DNA of 64,000 nucleotides, taken from NCBI GenBank assembly GCA_026261815.1, contig JAMPIT010000059.1, positions 22,616,001 through 22,680,000 on the forward strand. Reading direction: 5' to 3'. The stretch comes from Monarcha castaneiventris obscurior. Its lineage: Eukaryota; Chordata; Aves; Passeriformes; Monarchidae. Position 1 is the first letter of the stretch, and each line of letters begins with the position of its first letter. The notes beneath the pieces are model-generated. The model was given only the letters and a program-made list of their open reading frames with translations. It searched no databases and had not been told where the DNA came from. Below, piece after piece: positions 13,201-63,824 of this stretch. A program made the translations under genes and the position numbers.

Positions 13201-16200
13201 GTATTTCTCAGTTACTTAGAACACAGACAAAATAAATGTCCAGGTGAAAATTTCGTCTATTTCATGAAGATTTTAGAATTCCAGGCAAAAGAGCCCACTC
13301 ATTTTTAAGACAGCATTTTGTGAGGATGGCTACATCGCAGTGATTAAACAAAGAAACTAAGCCAGAAAAAGCCCAGCTAGAAAAGCACTGCCCACCCCGA
13401 GTAGATCAGGTAGCACATACTTTGTATGATAGACGCAAATGAAGCATCAGATGCCCGGATCTATTACTACAGTGAAGGAACGGGATCAGCTTTCTGCAAT
13501 CAATCTCAGGGATCACTGATGGACAGTGCCAGCCCACCAAAACCATTTTAAGGTATTAATATTTTGCCAGCTCACCCCAGCACAGATGTAACAGCTCACC
13601 AGTCACTGGCATTGGCAGTCAACAAATTCATTACAGCTTCAGCCTCTCACAGGTACCAGCTCTTAACTGCAGCATCTGCGCCCACCATTTGCCACTGTGT
13701 TCACTTCTTATGGAAGTGCTACCTCGTGTGAGGCTTCTATTAATAGTCCTGCATGTAAGAATGGAAACATTCATCCCTTCTTTCATTTAACAGGACAACT
13801 GGAGTTAAGCTGACTGCATTTCTCTTACTCCTAAGATATTTGCATGGTGATAGAACTATATAATAGAATTATATTAAAACAATGATAAACAGCATTCCAA
13901 CTTAATCTTTGTAAGGTCCCATTACATTTTGCACCATCTTGGTGAAAACAAGCAGAACAGGAGAGGGAAGCTAATAAAATGCAGAAATTTTGAATTTAAA
14001 TACCTATTCTGAGTTGCCTAAGAGAAAGAAGCTAAAGAGCCAACCTTCCTTCCTTAATATCTGTTTTGGCAGGGTGAGGAGGTGTCTGTGTTTGAAAAAT
14101 TATAGCATGAGAAAACACAGCTTCAATATTGCTCTCAAGCAAAACTAAATCTGTCCTCTCCAGAATCTTCCCTCTCATATTCCTGACATTCCATTTACAA
14201 AAGTAATTAATAGATTTTGGAATCAGTACTACAAAGTTATTTAAAAAATTCTTGTTCATCTTAAGAGGGAAGAAGCTCATACAAGATAACTGAAACTAAC
14301 AGGAGACTGAATTCTATTTTCGGTACTGCCAGCATCTAAATGTCACAATTTTTAAACAATTTTTGAAGTGATCTATGAGACAAATGCTTCCACAATTTAG
14401 TATTGCACAGTTCTTACAATTTTCAGTCATGTTTCTGTGTACGGGAGAGAAAAGATTCAGACTTCCAAAACTATGCAGGACCAAAGACCACCCAGACCTA
14501 GGAGCCAAAGTTAGACATAAATCCATAACTATTAAAATTCTTGAACTAAATAACATTGCACAAAACAATAGGAATTTTATTTACAATATGCATTTTGCAT
14601 TTGAAAAAATAATAAATAAATCAGGCAGACTTTGCATATAAATCCTATCTTCGGCAGCTTAAGCACTCTGCCCCACACCAGAAAACTCTGAAATCAAGAA
14701 ATTGTAGAAAGCAAAACCACATCAATAAATAAATCTGAGGTTGAATCTTCAAAGGTGAGCTCCCACACTACCACGAAATTCTGAAAGGAGCCTAACTTCG
14801 CCTTTTCCTCAGTGTACAATGTGTGCACAGTTTAACTGCTTGGGGTACAGCTGCGCCACTAGGATCTGGTTTCTTTAGCTCCACACACAAAGATCATCCT
14901 GTTCCCAAAAAATAGCTTCGCTGCTCCTCAGTCTCACAGATAAATAACACTGCCAGACTGCAAGGAGAGGAATCATTGCAACAGTGGCTCTTTGGACTTA
15001 ACATTCAGAGTGTTGTTTCCTGTTCTTTACCACCACTGCTGCCAGCTGCCAGAGAAACTTTAAACTCAATCAGTCAGAAATTGTATTGTGCAATGAATTG
15101 TGTGAACATCCTTAATTTGAGATTTCCAAGAACTCCCTCCAAAATACTGGTATTTTTCAACAAACAAACAAAAAACAAACTAACTGAAAAGCAAAGGTAA
15201 AAAGTCCAACCAGTAGCCACCTCCAACTAAACACACAGGCTATCCCACTAGCTGGCAAACCCAGGAAAAGCATTTTCTGATTGAGGGTAAAGAGAGATTT
15301 TCAGCTGGGTGATTTATAGCCTTTCATTCTATGTCTTGGGTAACGCATTTGTCAAGAGCAACTGATATCAAGACACTGAAGTACTCAGGCTTTAATTAAA
15401 AATATTGGGAAATGAACCATGTATGCAACTATTCAGTCACCCAGGCTAGGATCTAAACAAGTCCTTCCTGTCTCCAGCTTTGCAGAACATGCCCTAGCTG
15501 TTGCTCATGCCTACAGTAAGAAAGAATATCAAAAAGCACATGACACAGTAAATTCTCTCCCATCTTAGTAATTTGGCTATTATTTACTTGAATTTTTAAC
15601 TATTCTGTGCTGTAGCCAAGGGATTGGAGCCTATATACCACTCCCAAGAATGAAGAGGCCTTTCAAAGAAATGATGAGATGTTCAGTGTCCCTGGTCTTC
15701 TGTTTATCTGGAAAAGCTTTGGGAAAATTCTGACTCCTCAACGCAGTCACCACTGCAGCATGCCAAACCAGCTTGAAGGATCCCAGCCACTGTCAGCAAA
15801 ACCACAACAAACCAGCTTTAGATAATTCAAACAAAATCTTTTGGATGAGTGTAAGGAATTTTGTTTCACATACATTCAGTACTTAGCAAGGGGTGGGAGG
15901 GTAGAAGGAATAGGCCATGTGTCATCCCTACTTTGGAGAAAACACAAGAAGTGTTCCAAGCGAGAAATATTTGCTGTCCTAATGAGACATACTAAAGACA
16001 GTAAAAAACACTCGGTTTTTTACATTAATTTTATTATACAAGTCACCCTTCATCATTAATTTTTTTCTTTATTTCCCCAATGGGAAACAGCCTTTTGGTG
16101 TGGAAAAAAAAACCTGGTCAAAACAAGGTTTAATTTTCCAAACCAGTTTTAGCTGCACATACAGGAGGTTAGGATGCTTTTTAACATAAACCTCTTAGGT

Positions 16201-18164
16201 AATTATCTTAACTAAAAATGCATGCAGTCAAAGACAAAAGAATATATTAATCAGAAGTGCTCAGAATACTGAATTGTTCTTGACTTAAAATTAATTTCTT
16301 TTAAGTCACATAAAAGGAAAATGAACAGTTCTACCAGGTCAAACCAGGTCATTAAAAACCCAAAACAACAAAGCAAAGCTTTTTAAATGGGACACGTAGT
16401 CCCTGTAAGAAATACTGATGCTGAAGTTCCATACCAAGGCATCTGGAGGATTTACTTCTTACAGTTGTGTGGGCTACCTGCTGCTTGGTATTACTGACAA
16501 AAACACTTTTCTTGTTCTACTTCTGCTCAGTTCCAGTTGTAAAAATGCCATTTGGTTAGTTACAAAGATTTACTTCACTGCCACCCTCTCCTCCTTTTGT
16601 CTCTGCTCAGCACTGCTTACCACAAGTCCCTGTAACAGATTGGGTTAAATCACATGGCACTCCTAGGTGTGGCAGATGGAGCCCAGCCACAATCCAACAC
16701 CCTGCTGCTTCAGAGAGCAGGAAAGGCACGTGGGCTCGGAGAGCACCTGAGTGGATTTCAGATAGAAGCATTTAACACAAAAAAACCCTTACATACTTTC
16801 ACAGCTTCCTTTACTATATTAAAATATACTTTAGCAAAATGAAGCAACCTCTTCAGTTCCTCTGCACTGCATCTAACAGGAGAGCAAAACCAGAATTGGC
16901 ATTTTCTCTCTCACTCTAAGCCTGGATTTCAGATGCCATGTTTTTGTAAATTATTAACACAGATTTGTTAGTAAGTACATTTAAGTATATTTGGAGGCTT
17001 GCTTTACCATAGGCCCAACAGAAAGGAGGAGCAAAAAAATCCACAGGACTGGGGCTTATTATTATACCTTGCCTATCAGATGATTAAACACAGAAACACT
17101 TGAAATTGTGTACTGTCAAACAGTTCCACAAATGTGAGAGTTTCTGCATTGTAATTAACAATTTTTTATATCTACTCTGAATTATAAATGTAGCATAATT
17201 CGGTCCTGAAAAAGGCAAGACATTTGTGTGCATTACACAGAACATGCTTTACACCCATTTAAAAGAAAATTAGCTCTGAACCAAAGACATTAACGTGATC
17301 ACATAGCTGACAAAATTGAAAAGGGTAAACTTCCTACAAATTACATCATCATCCCTTAGTAGAATTGTGAAAATGTAGTTATGAAATAACAACTCTGAGC
17401 ATACACTTTAGATATTTCAGTAGGTTACTACACTCAGTTAAGATAACAATGCTCCCTTAAAGACAGCAACTAAAATTCAGGTGTCAGAAAATTGTTTCAA
17501 CTGACACAAAATTTTTCCACATTCTCTTTTCTCAGTTAGTTCCTCTTGAACAAAGAATGCCATCATGGTAGAAGTTTCAGATTGCTAAATGTTAACAATA
17601 ACAGAGTTAGGCACAAACAGCAAAAGACAGTCAAATGCTGCTGCTATTAATTTATTCCAGTTCTGAGGACTGTAACTTCATAAAGTCTTACAAAGGTGAT
17701 GTGAATGAGCACTGGATCCCACTGCCTGGGCTTTCACTTAAGCAAGCAGCCAGGACACAAAGAGAGCACATCACACACCTTCAGGGTACCACCTGCTGTA
17801 AACACTGGTTCTTCAGAAGTTACTCTGAGACTGTAAACAGAGCCCTGAGCCAGTGCTTTCCAAACTGACTCTAGCATGACTATATGTAGTCCTGCCACAT
17901 CTTTGGGATGAAAGGATAAACACACCTAAGCCTGTTCTACTGAATCAACCAGCATTTAAAGTACATGTATTTTGTTCCTTCTGAGACAATGAGAGATGTG
18001 AGCACAAAATACACCAGAACCAACAACAACCAAGTCACGCCATGACAAATAAACTCTTTAAAAACAGATAGGCTACTCATATAAAAATTTTAAGATACGT
18101 GGTAAATGACTTGTTAGTTTTCACCGATCAAGTTTTTCTCTTTGATACTGCCTAAAGAATATTT

Positions 18165-18335
18165 CAATCTAGTCAACCAGACCCCACCTGTCACGCCAGA
18201 GACCAGGGTTCAATTCACCAGTGGGGAGGTGATTCTTCCTTTGAGGGACATGGTTAGTGGTACGCTTGGCAGTGCTGGGTTAATGGGTGGGCTTGATGAT
18301 CTTTAGAGGTCTTTTTCAACCTAAATCATTCCAGC
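18165..18335 (+). mobile_element. tRNA(Ile)-derived SINE with CR1-type 3' tail (TguSINE1-like)
   Basis: The left part (18191-18227) has CACGCCAGAG followed by a B-box-like GGTTCAATTCA (18207-18217) and ggGG, resembling the T-arm half of tRNA-Ile. The right part (18243-18332) is the typical avian CR1 3' end: gagggacatgg, cagtgctgggttaatgg, gatgatctttagaggtc and caacctaaatcattcc. This composite is the structure described for TguSINE1 in passerine birds. The 5' end and A box are degraded and the terminal octamer repeats are lost. An alternative is a plain CR1 3' fragment with a chance B box. Confidence 0.6.
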
Positions 18336-18979
18336 TTCAGCTTTTTGTTTTCAGTTTAGTTTTGGAGGTTTTTTAACCGCTTTCACTTAATATACTGGTT
18401 TTGTTAGTGAGCTATGCTTTCTTTCTCATTCTCTTTCAGGATCTTTTTCATCACTACAAATTCTCTAAATGTAACATTTTAGAATCCTCTCCTATTATTT
18501 ATAAAGTGAAGAACAACAGCTTGGACTTAGATGTTGAAGACCCCATATACTTCCATGTCCCTTTGTTGGCTTTTCTGTAAAAACCAACAAACAACTACTC
18601 AGCTTTACTAGTCCCTCTTCCCATGTGGCTTCCCTAGCAGCTTTCCTTCCTTCAGCATATTTGCAGGTTCTTACATGCAGCTAGATTTCCCTGGACGCCG
18701 TGTTTGAAGAATCTCTGTATCACAGATACTTTAATATTAAAAAATGAACATGCACCTGGTAAGGTTATAACCACACCCAGCATGGTGTAACAAGCACAAC
18801 TAGAGTTTTTCACAGAGAGAAATACTTTTTAGGATTCCTTCCCGTTTCTTACATTGATTAAATGTATTTGGGGGCAAAAATCTTCATGATTTCTGGTAGC
18901 CCCAAAGGCACTAAGGGGAGTTCAAGACTCCAGGAAATACTTCAAACATACCAAGCCCCTGCTAGCAATTCTAGCTTTT

Positions 18980-19150
18980 TGCATAGGATCACTCAAGTTT
19001 CAAGTGGCCTCAAAAATCCATGTAGTCCAATCTTCTGCTCAAAAGGATGGGTCAGTTATGAGATCAGACCCGCATACCTGGAGCTTTGTCCAGTCTGCTC
19101 TTGAAAACCTGACCTACTTTTCAGCTCTTCTTGCAACAGGGATTATTTCT
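18980..19150 (-). mobile_element. Old CR1 LINE 3'-region fragment
   Basis: On the + strand the sequence reads like the reverse of a CR1 3' end: atccatgtagtccaatcttc, tgctcaaaaggatgggtcag, ttatgagatcagacc and ctttgtccagtctgctcttg. It is therefore a CR1 in minus orientation, strongly diverged and without the terminal octamers. Confidence 0.7.
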
Positions 19151-22100
19151 GCTGCACTGTAAATGGTTAACGAGCAGTAGAAGTTGGCCACAGCTGGTTT
19201 ATAACCACAGGGAAAAATTACAAGATTTTGGTAATCAAGGATAATTTGATTTCAGGTTTACCTAAGATGACCTTTACTATTTATGCCTGCAGTTATGCAA
19301 ATGTCTTCTGTTGCTATAGGGGTTAACCATTATATAGCCATCCTAGAAAATGCAGACTACAAATTTCTGAAAAGCATTATCAGTGTGTTTTCCTGGGATT
19401 ATTAAATGTTTTTATTAACTTATCACAACAGCCTCTTTTACACCGTTTGCTCTAAGAATTCCATTGCTTTTTGCTTAACTTCCACGTTGGACAATAATGA
19501 ATTTAGGTTCAATAGTTGTTCCACACAGAGGAAAATGTCTTGCTGTTTGTACTCAACTCAAAACCAGGAGGAAACACAAGCATGTCCTGAATTGTAATTA
19601 TGTCAGTGAATATGCACTCAAAATAGAAGCGAGACATTGCATAATAGAGCCAACAACTTAAGAGATGTCAGGGGCATCTGTAAAAAAGCTTCTGATAGTT
19701 ATGCTAAAAGTGATGCAGCATTTCTAGTTTAGCATGCATAATATTTTACTTTTTGCAGGAAACGTGAAATGAAGTCAATGGAACACATTCAGCAGCCTCC
19801 TCACGAAAGCAGAATTGGAGGAAGTCAGTGGAACCCTAAATCCTGCTGGTTCCACCTGCAGGCAGTGATGATGACAGATGATGTGATGTAATGTAATGTG
19901 AGGATGTCCCAAAAGGTGAACAAGATCATCAGCTCTAGCCTGCTCCTTAAAAAAAAAAGCAGCAAGCAAAATGTGGGTAACAAAGACACCCTCACAAAGT
20001 AATTCTCAACACTTCAGCAATTTTTAAAAGTTTGTTGCACCTGAAGAGGCACAAATTAAGGAAAGCAAACAACACTTCAGGAAGGTTTTCTTCAACTGCA
20101 AGATAGAAACAACATTTGCAGGATATGATTTGAGTTTCTACTCAGTTCTAACCTTGGTTAGAAAAAGAAACTGCTGTCAAAGAAAGGCTAATTGCAAGCA
20201 AAGTAACAACTCTCTTGGGAAACCTAAAGCCATCAGAATTGCTGGTTTATATCCAGCCTCTACCTCCCAAAGATCAGCTGTGCAAATACATCTGTTCTGA
20301 AGCAGATACTTTTTATGCACTGATTTCCTTTCCAACTACAATATATAAGAGAAATATATTTGGCAGCTGTCTGGGACCAAAAGTACATTCAAGCCACTAT
20401 TATAAAAATTTCTTTTTCTCAGCTGTAATACTGAGCTCCCAAGGAGAGCAAAATCCTTTCATTAGCTATGTACAAAAACTCCAGAGACAAATTAACCACG
20501 TACTTATGCTCACAAATAGAGTCTGCATGGGAAATACTGATGTATCTCAAGTCTTCCTGGGCTGCATTATGATAAAAGAATAATGCAGGAGTTAAAGGCG
20601 GGTTTATGCAGAAATCAATCCTATGATGTTTCAGAGCACATGTGAACTTGACTTAGAGAGAACTCGTCTAGAAATTCAAATTGTGAGATTCACTAAACCT
20701 CCTTGTCTAGTTTAAGATTGCATAACACCAAGGAAGCAATTCATACAGACTTTGCTATTTATAAAGGCTCAGTTAGAATTTGGCTATTAACTCTATCTGA
20801 CACAGTTTGACTATAAAGCTCAATGCAAAGATTATTATCTAATGGACCACAGTCAATTGCTGACATTTTATTTAAGTTTACTTATGCTCAGATGATGTTT
20901 TTAACTGCAAACTCAACTAAAACCACAAGGTAGGAAAGTCAGCATAGAGAATTCTTGTTTTATTTTATACTGCAGCTATTTTATTTACCTGGACTAAGGC
21001 ACGAGAACATGTTTGAAAAATCACACACATACAACCTAAATTCAAACCATCCTGGCCACTATTAGACTAGCAGTGCTTTTGGGAAAAGTATTTGTGACTA
21101 AATGAAAATTTATGATTTATTACAATTTCAAAACAACTGGTAATTGTGAAGTTAAAACTTCAGCTATTACAATGCATGCATCTCTGTTCAAGCTCAAGTC
21201 TGTCTGATAAATAAGTTGAACTGACACTGCAGGACAGCCTTTACAATTTTTTTCTTAATTAAAACATGTAGAGTGTCAAATTCAAGTGACTGCTATGTTT
21301 TGCTTCTCATGGGCTCCTTGTAAGGCTTTCTATCAACTGGCTATCTGGATGTTATTTTGAAGTTTTATAAGGAGGTAATTGATTCATCAGGGAACAGAAT
21401 TTTTATATTAACGTTTGGTGTCTTGTACAACTCCAACATATTCCTCTATATCACTTTCTGCAGGCAATCCCATTTGTCTGTGTAGCAGCAGCAGCAGATC
21501 CCTCTTGGTTTGGTGCCCTGGAAACCACAGTCCCCACCTTCTGCCACCTGGCCCCAAGGCAGCCCAGCAAAGCACGTACCCCACCAGCTCATTGTCAGGA
21601 GTTACTTTCCCCTCTGGCCTGGGCTGTAACTCATTTCCTGCAGCTGCAAACGCTGTCAGGCAGTCTCACAGGCAGTGCTTTGGCTCAGAGCCACGGGTGG
21701 GGATCCTTTTTCCTTACACATGGCCTATGCTTCACTTGCTTCCACAGTCTCAAAACTGCAAATCCTCCCCTTCTACAGCCTCCCTCTGCTTGCAAGCAAG
21801 CAACTTCTGCCCAAGTCATCCTTCTTTTCTTCCACTACAAACAGGGAGTCCTTCTTCAATTATTAAAACTGGATTCCCATTTTGCTCTCTCAAATTCTCC
21901 TGCTGCTACACAGAGCTTCCTCTTCCTAGATTGAACAGTATTTAGAATCAACATTAAAAACTCAATTTCTCAAACACGACTTTCAGAGCTCTCAATCACA
22001 CGTGAGACTTTTACCTTTACTCTCTCCTCCTTTCACTGAAAACTGCTATTCTGAATAGTATCCAGTTGTGTGAGAGCAAGCTTACTTAACATAACAAATT

Positions 22101-24139
22101 AAAGACACTGTTTTCGCCCATTCTGTGGCCTCGGCTATAAAATCTCTTTCTCTTCTGGGGAAATATCTCTAGGTCATCCACAAAATTTTTGTCTTCCTTA
22201 ATTCCTGAACAGAGGGTCCCTATAGCAATTCAAGAAGAGCTCTGACAGCTGCCCTACATCAGTCCTCCCATCCTGCAGGTGTAGAAAATGGCTTACTACA
22301 CAGCTACTTGAACAAATTTGTTAACCTTTGTCTTGCAAAGCCATTTGATCTGCCTTATTATGTGAAGATTCTTTGAGAGAGACTACATTTGGAAAAAAAG
22401 ACTACTGAAATAACATTTCTGTGTTCATGGCTGCAGAGTCCTCAGAGTAAAATCAAAAGCCAGGATTCAGTATGTGAGCGGTGCGTGGTTTGGCACCACG
22501 TTACTGAGACACCACCCACCTCTCAGACTGGAACAAACCTATAGAGATCCCTGGGCTATGCGATGGCATAAAACAGGCAAACACTGCTCCTTCAGCTGAA
22601 CAAAAGACTTCTGTGGCCAAGTTTTGAAACAAACAGATCTGAATTGGCAATTAGACATGGTCCCCCCAAAATCTTGTAACTTAAAGGAGACATAAATGTA
22701 AGCCTCATGAGCAAAGGCTTGTTGCAGCTTTTGTAGCTCTCCATATAGTAGCTCCTACAGAAGGGAAATATGATGGACTTCAGAAGTACTCACAAATTCA
22801 GGAAAGACAGTAAACTTGTGATCTAAACAGGAAAGACATTTACAAACAATTTTAAATAGCTGCCAATTTTTCTGAGCTTGCATGTTCAATTTCATTACAC
22901 TGAATCCTGTCCCCTGCCCTTTACCCAAAGCTCTAAGGCAGTGTAAATGCCCTGCAAAGAAAAGAAAGAGAACCGCACATATAAAAAAGAATGTACCACA
23001 GAATGAAAAGAAACCCATGTTAAAAAAGAAAGAAGTACCAAATAAAACAACAGGAACAATCTTTCTCCCCCACACCCAAAAACATGTGGGAAATGACTGC
23101 AAAAAAAAATGTTGCCTTATGCATTACTTGTGAAAAACATGTTCTTCCAGAGCTAGTGATTTATTTTTTGTAGAGTGCATCAACTGCTATTCAGCCTCTT
23201 CACTACCCACTTGTTTCTCTTTTCCCCCTATTATAAAAGAGATTTAGATTTTTAAAAAATGTATTCATCTGTAAACTGCACATCAAATGGATTAAATGAC
23301 CCAAATAACTTGCAAAAATAGATCTGATATGCAGGAGAGCAAGCAAGAGGTCAGGAAGCCACAATCAACTCTCCCCCTAAGTTACTATTCATCTAGTGAA
23401 TGTCTTTCCTCTGCAGTGCTTTCCTCATACTCTTAATGAAGTGTTTATTATCTTAACTACCATGGAACTTTAGAGATTGAAGATACTGTAAATGCTTATT
23501 TTTTTTAATCCATACATACTGATTAGATGCTTTAGATAATACACATTCTTAGAGGAGAAGTAACACCTACACTTGTAGGCAATTGATGAGGGTCATTTTT
23601 GGGGCTGTCTTTTAACACGAGAACAAACCAACATCACCTTTCACGGCTGACAGATAATGTGTGGACAGACAAGGAATGGCCAAGATCAACTGTTAGAACT
23701 AGACTTCACTGAACATATTTTCTGCTTTAGTAATCTTGCATGTTTTCCTACTTTGGGTAATAATTTCAGATTATTTAAGGCATAAGTATCACCCAACATT
23801 TCTGTAATCCGTGATGAAATGTGGTTTGACACACCATAAGAAGCAGCTGTCAATTAAAAGAGGTTTGCCATTTCAAAACTTTGAAGCTCATTTCACCTCT
23901 GATATGCTGTGGCTTTCCAACTTGTTTTGGTGGCAAATGGTGCTACTGATAAACACTGTTGAAAAGATCAAAACTACAGGGTCCATAGATACTGAAAGGA
24001 GTGCAAAACTCTTCAGCAAGCCATCTGTATAGGCTAAGCACTCTACATCCAAGCAGCCAACCCCACCACTTCTGATGGTGATCACCTCCTCCCTTCCCCT
24101 GCAATACATAAACCCTATCTTTCCCTCAGCCTCTCCCAG

Positions 24140-24165
24140 CTCATGTCTTAGACTCATGTCTTAGT
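24140..24165. repeat. 13-bp tandem duplication
   Basis: ctcatgtcttaga is followed directly by ctcatgtcttagt. Confidence 0.9.
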
Positions 24166-26651
24166 CCATGAACTGTACAGAATTACTCTGACTTGATGCT
24201 CACACTGTGAGCCTCACACAGGATGTGTATTTTCAGACCTCAAAATCCTAATTTGCTGAGTATCTCAAAAATTCTGAAAATTTTACTGAATTATTGACAA
24301 AAAAGGAAAAGAAAATCTGTATTATAAAGACTGAAGGTACAGGATTAAGTACTAGAAATCTAGGAAGTACATGAAAAATTATGCACCCAAGAACAAGGTC
24401 TGACTAAAAATTATGTAAGTCACTCACTTGTTCTTTGTTAGAGGATTTGTTTTTTAGGAATTCATACCTCAATCAATACCTACAATGAACAATTCTGAGA
24501 AGATCATCTAATTGTTTTTCCGTTCTTCTGATTAGCATATTCCCTGATGCTTTATTTAATCAAATACAGCACTTGAGAAAGAATAATTGGTTTGTGGGAT
24601 TGTCTGAGGTACTTTTCACTATGGGGGAAAAATAAAATCAAAGCACTCCACTGGTTTTGCTTAATTTTTATAATCCCTCAGTGAACTGAACACTATCAAT
24701 CTCTTTCAAGCAATAGAAAGATGAGGTAGGGACCAAAGTGAAACATATCCAGTAGTTTCAAGTGTTTTGTCTATGCTTTTTTTTCCCTCCCCAGATTACT
24801 TTACATTATATAACAGCTTGCATGTTCCAGACAGCTCACACTCACTTCAGTCACACGCAAGGGAAACTTAACAAATTAAACATCCATCTCCTAAAGCCTG
24901 ACACCCAGCAATGTGGGAATAAACAATTAGCAGCTGCTTCTTATCAGCTGGGATTAGGATGGCATACCACAACATCCCGCAGGAAGCCTGTGGCAGGGAC
25001 AGAAGGCACTTCTGAGGCTGCATTCAACCCTGCAAATTATGCTCATTCTAGCAATGGCTTTCCCTTCTTCTTCAGTGTCCGTGATTAATATAATTAATTA
25101 ATGCTCTTTACTTCAAAGCACCATGTTAAACAAAGTAAAGTATCTTTGAAATGCTCTGCCCCACTTTCCCTAAACAAATGAAGAAAAAAAGCAATACAGG
25201 TCACATCTACTGGTTTGATTAATAAAAGTACCTTCTCAAACACAAAACCAGCTCTGTCTGTCCCTCAGGATTCTGACAGGCTCAGTGTATTTCATATAAT
25301 ATATAAATATATACTTATATAGTCCAGTACAATCTGCCTCGCCTAATAAAATTCTCTGCATTGAAACATGAAATCCCTTAGCTCCAAAGGAAATTAGATT
25401 TATGGATACTGTATTGTTTAAAAAAAAATCCTGATTTCACCCCCTAGCCCAAGAATAAAAGTTTTCTCATCAGAATATCTGCAAGCTTTCCCTATCCAAT
25501 TTAGTATATGACACAAAATGACAAAAGACTACTACAACTATACAGCTCAATCCTTCAAACTACCCCCCAGCCCCTAATCACCCTGCATTCAGGAAGTTCC
25601 TGCTGTGCCTGCCCCTAATGTAAGAAACACAGACTCGCTCCTGTTTTAGTCAAGCATATTTATACAGTGTCTTAAAAAAACATGGGAAAAATTGTAATAG
25701 CTGGAATGGACTGAATAATTGAAAAAAATGTGGTTATATTTATGGAAAACTTTCCAAAACCAGAATTTGGTGTTTTGAAAGACAAATTTTTCCCAGCATC
25801 ACTTGTCTGATAATCTTGTTACCTGCAATAACAAACTCTGAAACACATCTTTTCCCACAGCATGTGATGAAATGCCTTCTAGAACTATTTTTCTGGTTTT
25901 TTCCCTCCTGTTTTTTTTTTTTATAAGTTCACATTTCTGCCTGTTCACAGCCTGCAAACTCAAGGAGTTGCAAATGAAGCAAGCAAGCATTTTCTCTAAT
26001 AACGATCTACTCTTTGAGCCTGGGTAGTTTACAGAGTCAAAAGATTACAGCACACTAAAACCCTAAAACCTTTCCAAAAACCATCAGATTTTTCTTGCAC
26101 CCTTCAGCGGAATATTCTTTCATGCATCTGAAAAGAAACCAAAGTAAGATTTCAGAGATGCTCTGGGAAAAAGGGATGAGTGTGCCAATGCTACTCCAAA
26201 AAGCTCAATTAAGTGAAATACAGATGTCCAAATGAACAATTCCTTTGCCAGGGCATGGGAATGAGTGTATTTACCTTTTCCATTGATGAACCTGATGCTG
26301 CCATGACTTCTTACTGCAGGGTTTCTCAGGAACCATGGATAATCCCTGCCAGAGATTTTCTTCCCTCCCCACTTACAGCACTTCTCAGGTATAGATTTTC
26401 CTATCACTGCAGCTTGATCTAACGTGATACATAACTCTTCACCAAGATACAATTTGCTTAAACCTCTTCCCTATCTTCAGCCACACTTCTACTTAACGCT
26501 GAGAAGTGCCAACTGCTTATTCTTGGAACAGACAGCGTGGTTGCTGAAAACAAGGCACTGCAGGAACACCGACGCTGCCGCTTCCACGGCACTCTCCATT
26601 ACCCAAAACTCACCCTGCTGATGACCAGGCTTTGTGCCCACCACTCCTTAC

Positions 26652-63824
<37,173 letters not shown>

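Larger units (their letters stand above)
1..26651 (-). other. TRIO intron, at least 26.6 kb, downstream of the SH3 exon
   Basis: No further TRIO exon could be recognised here; in particular the Ser-rich exon with the TLRKWLTSPVRRL-type sequence expected after the SH3 is absent, so this is one long intron running off the window. Recognised contents: a possible alternative first exon at 9889-10000, a SINE at about 18165-18335 and a CR1 fragment at about 18980-19150. Small tandem duplications occur at 6327-6362 and 24140-24165. Blocks 1-6300, 6.6-9.6, 10.3-18.1, 19.2-24.1 and 24.2-26.6 kb are AT-rich unique-looking DNA with nothing I can name. Confidence 0.85.

Noticed and set aside
20215..20583. 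122-codon + frame
   Set aside because: Starts with TTG, has ordinary AT-rich codons and matches no domain; consistent with chance.
21415..21945. 176-codon + strand open frame
   Set aside because: The first codon is TTG, not ATG. The protein is Ser/Pro/Cys/Leu-rich, low in complexity and matches no family I know. It sits in a locally GC-richer stretch where stops are rarer and is antisense to TRIO.
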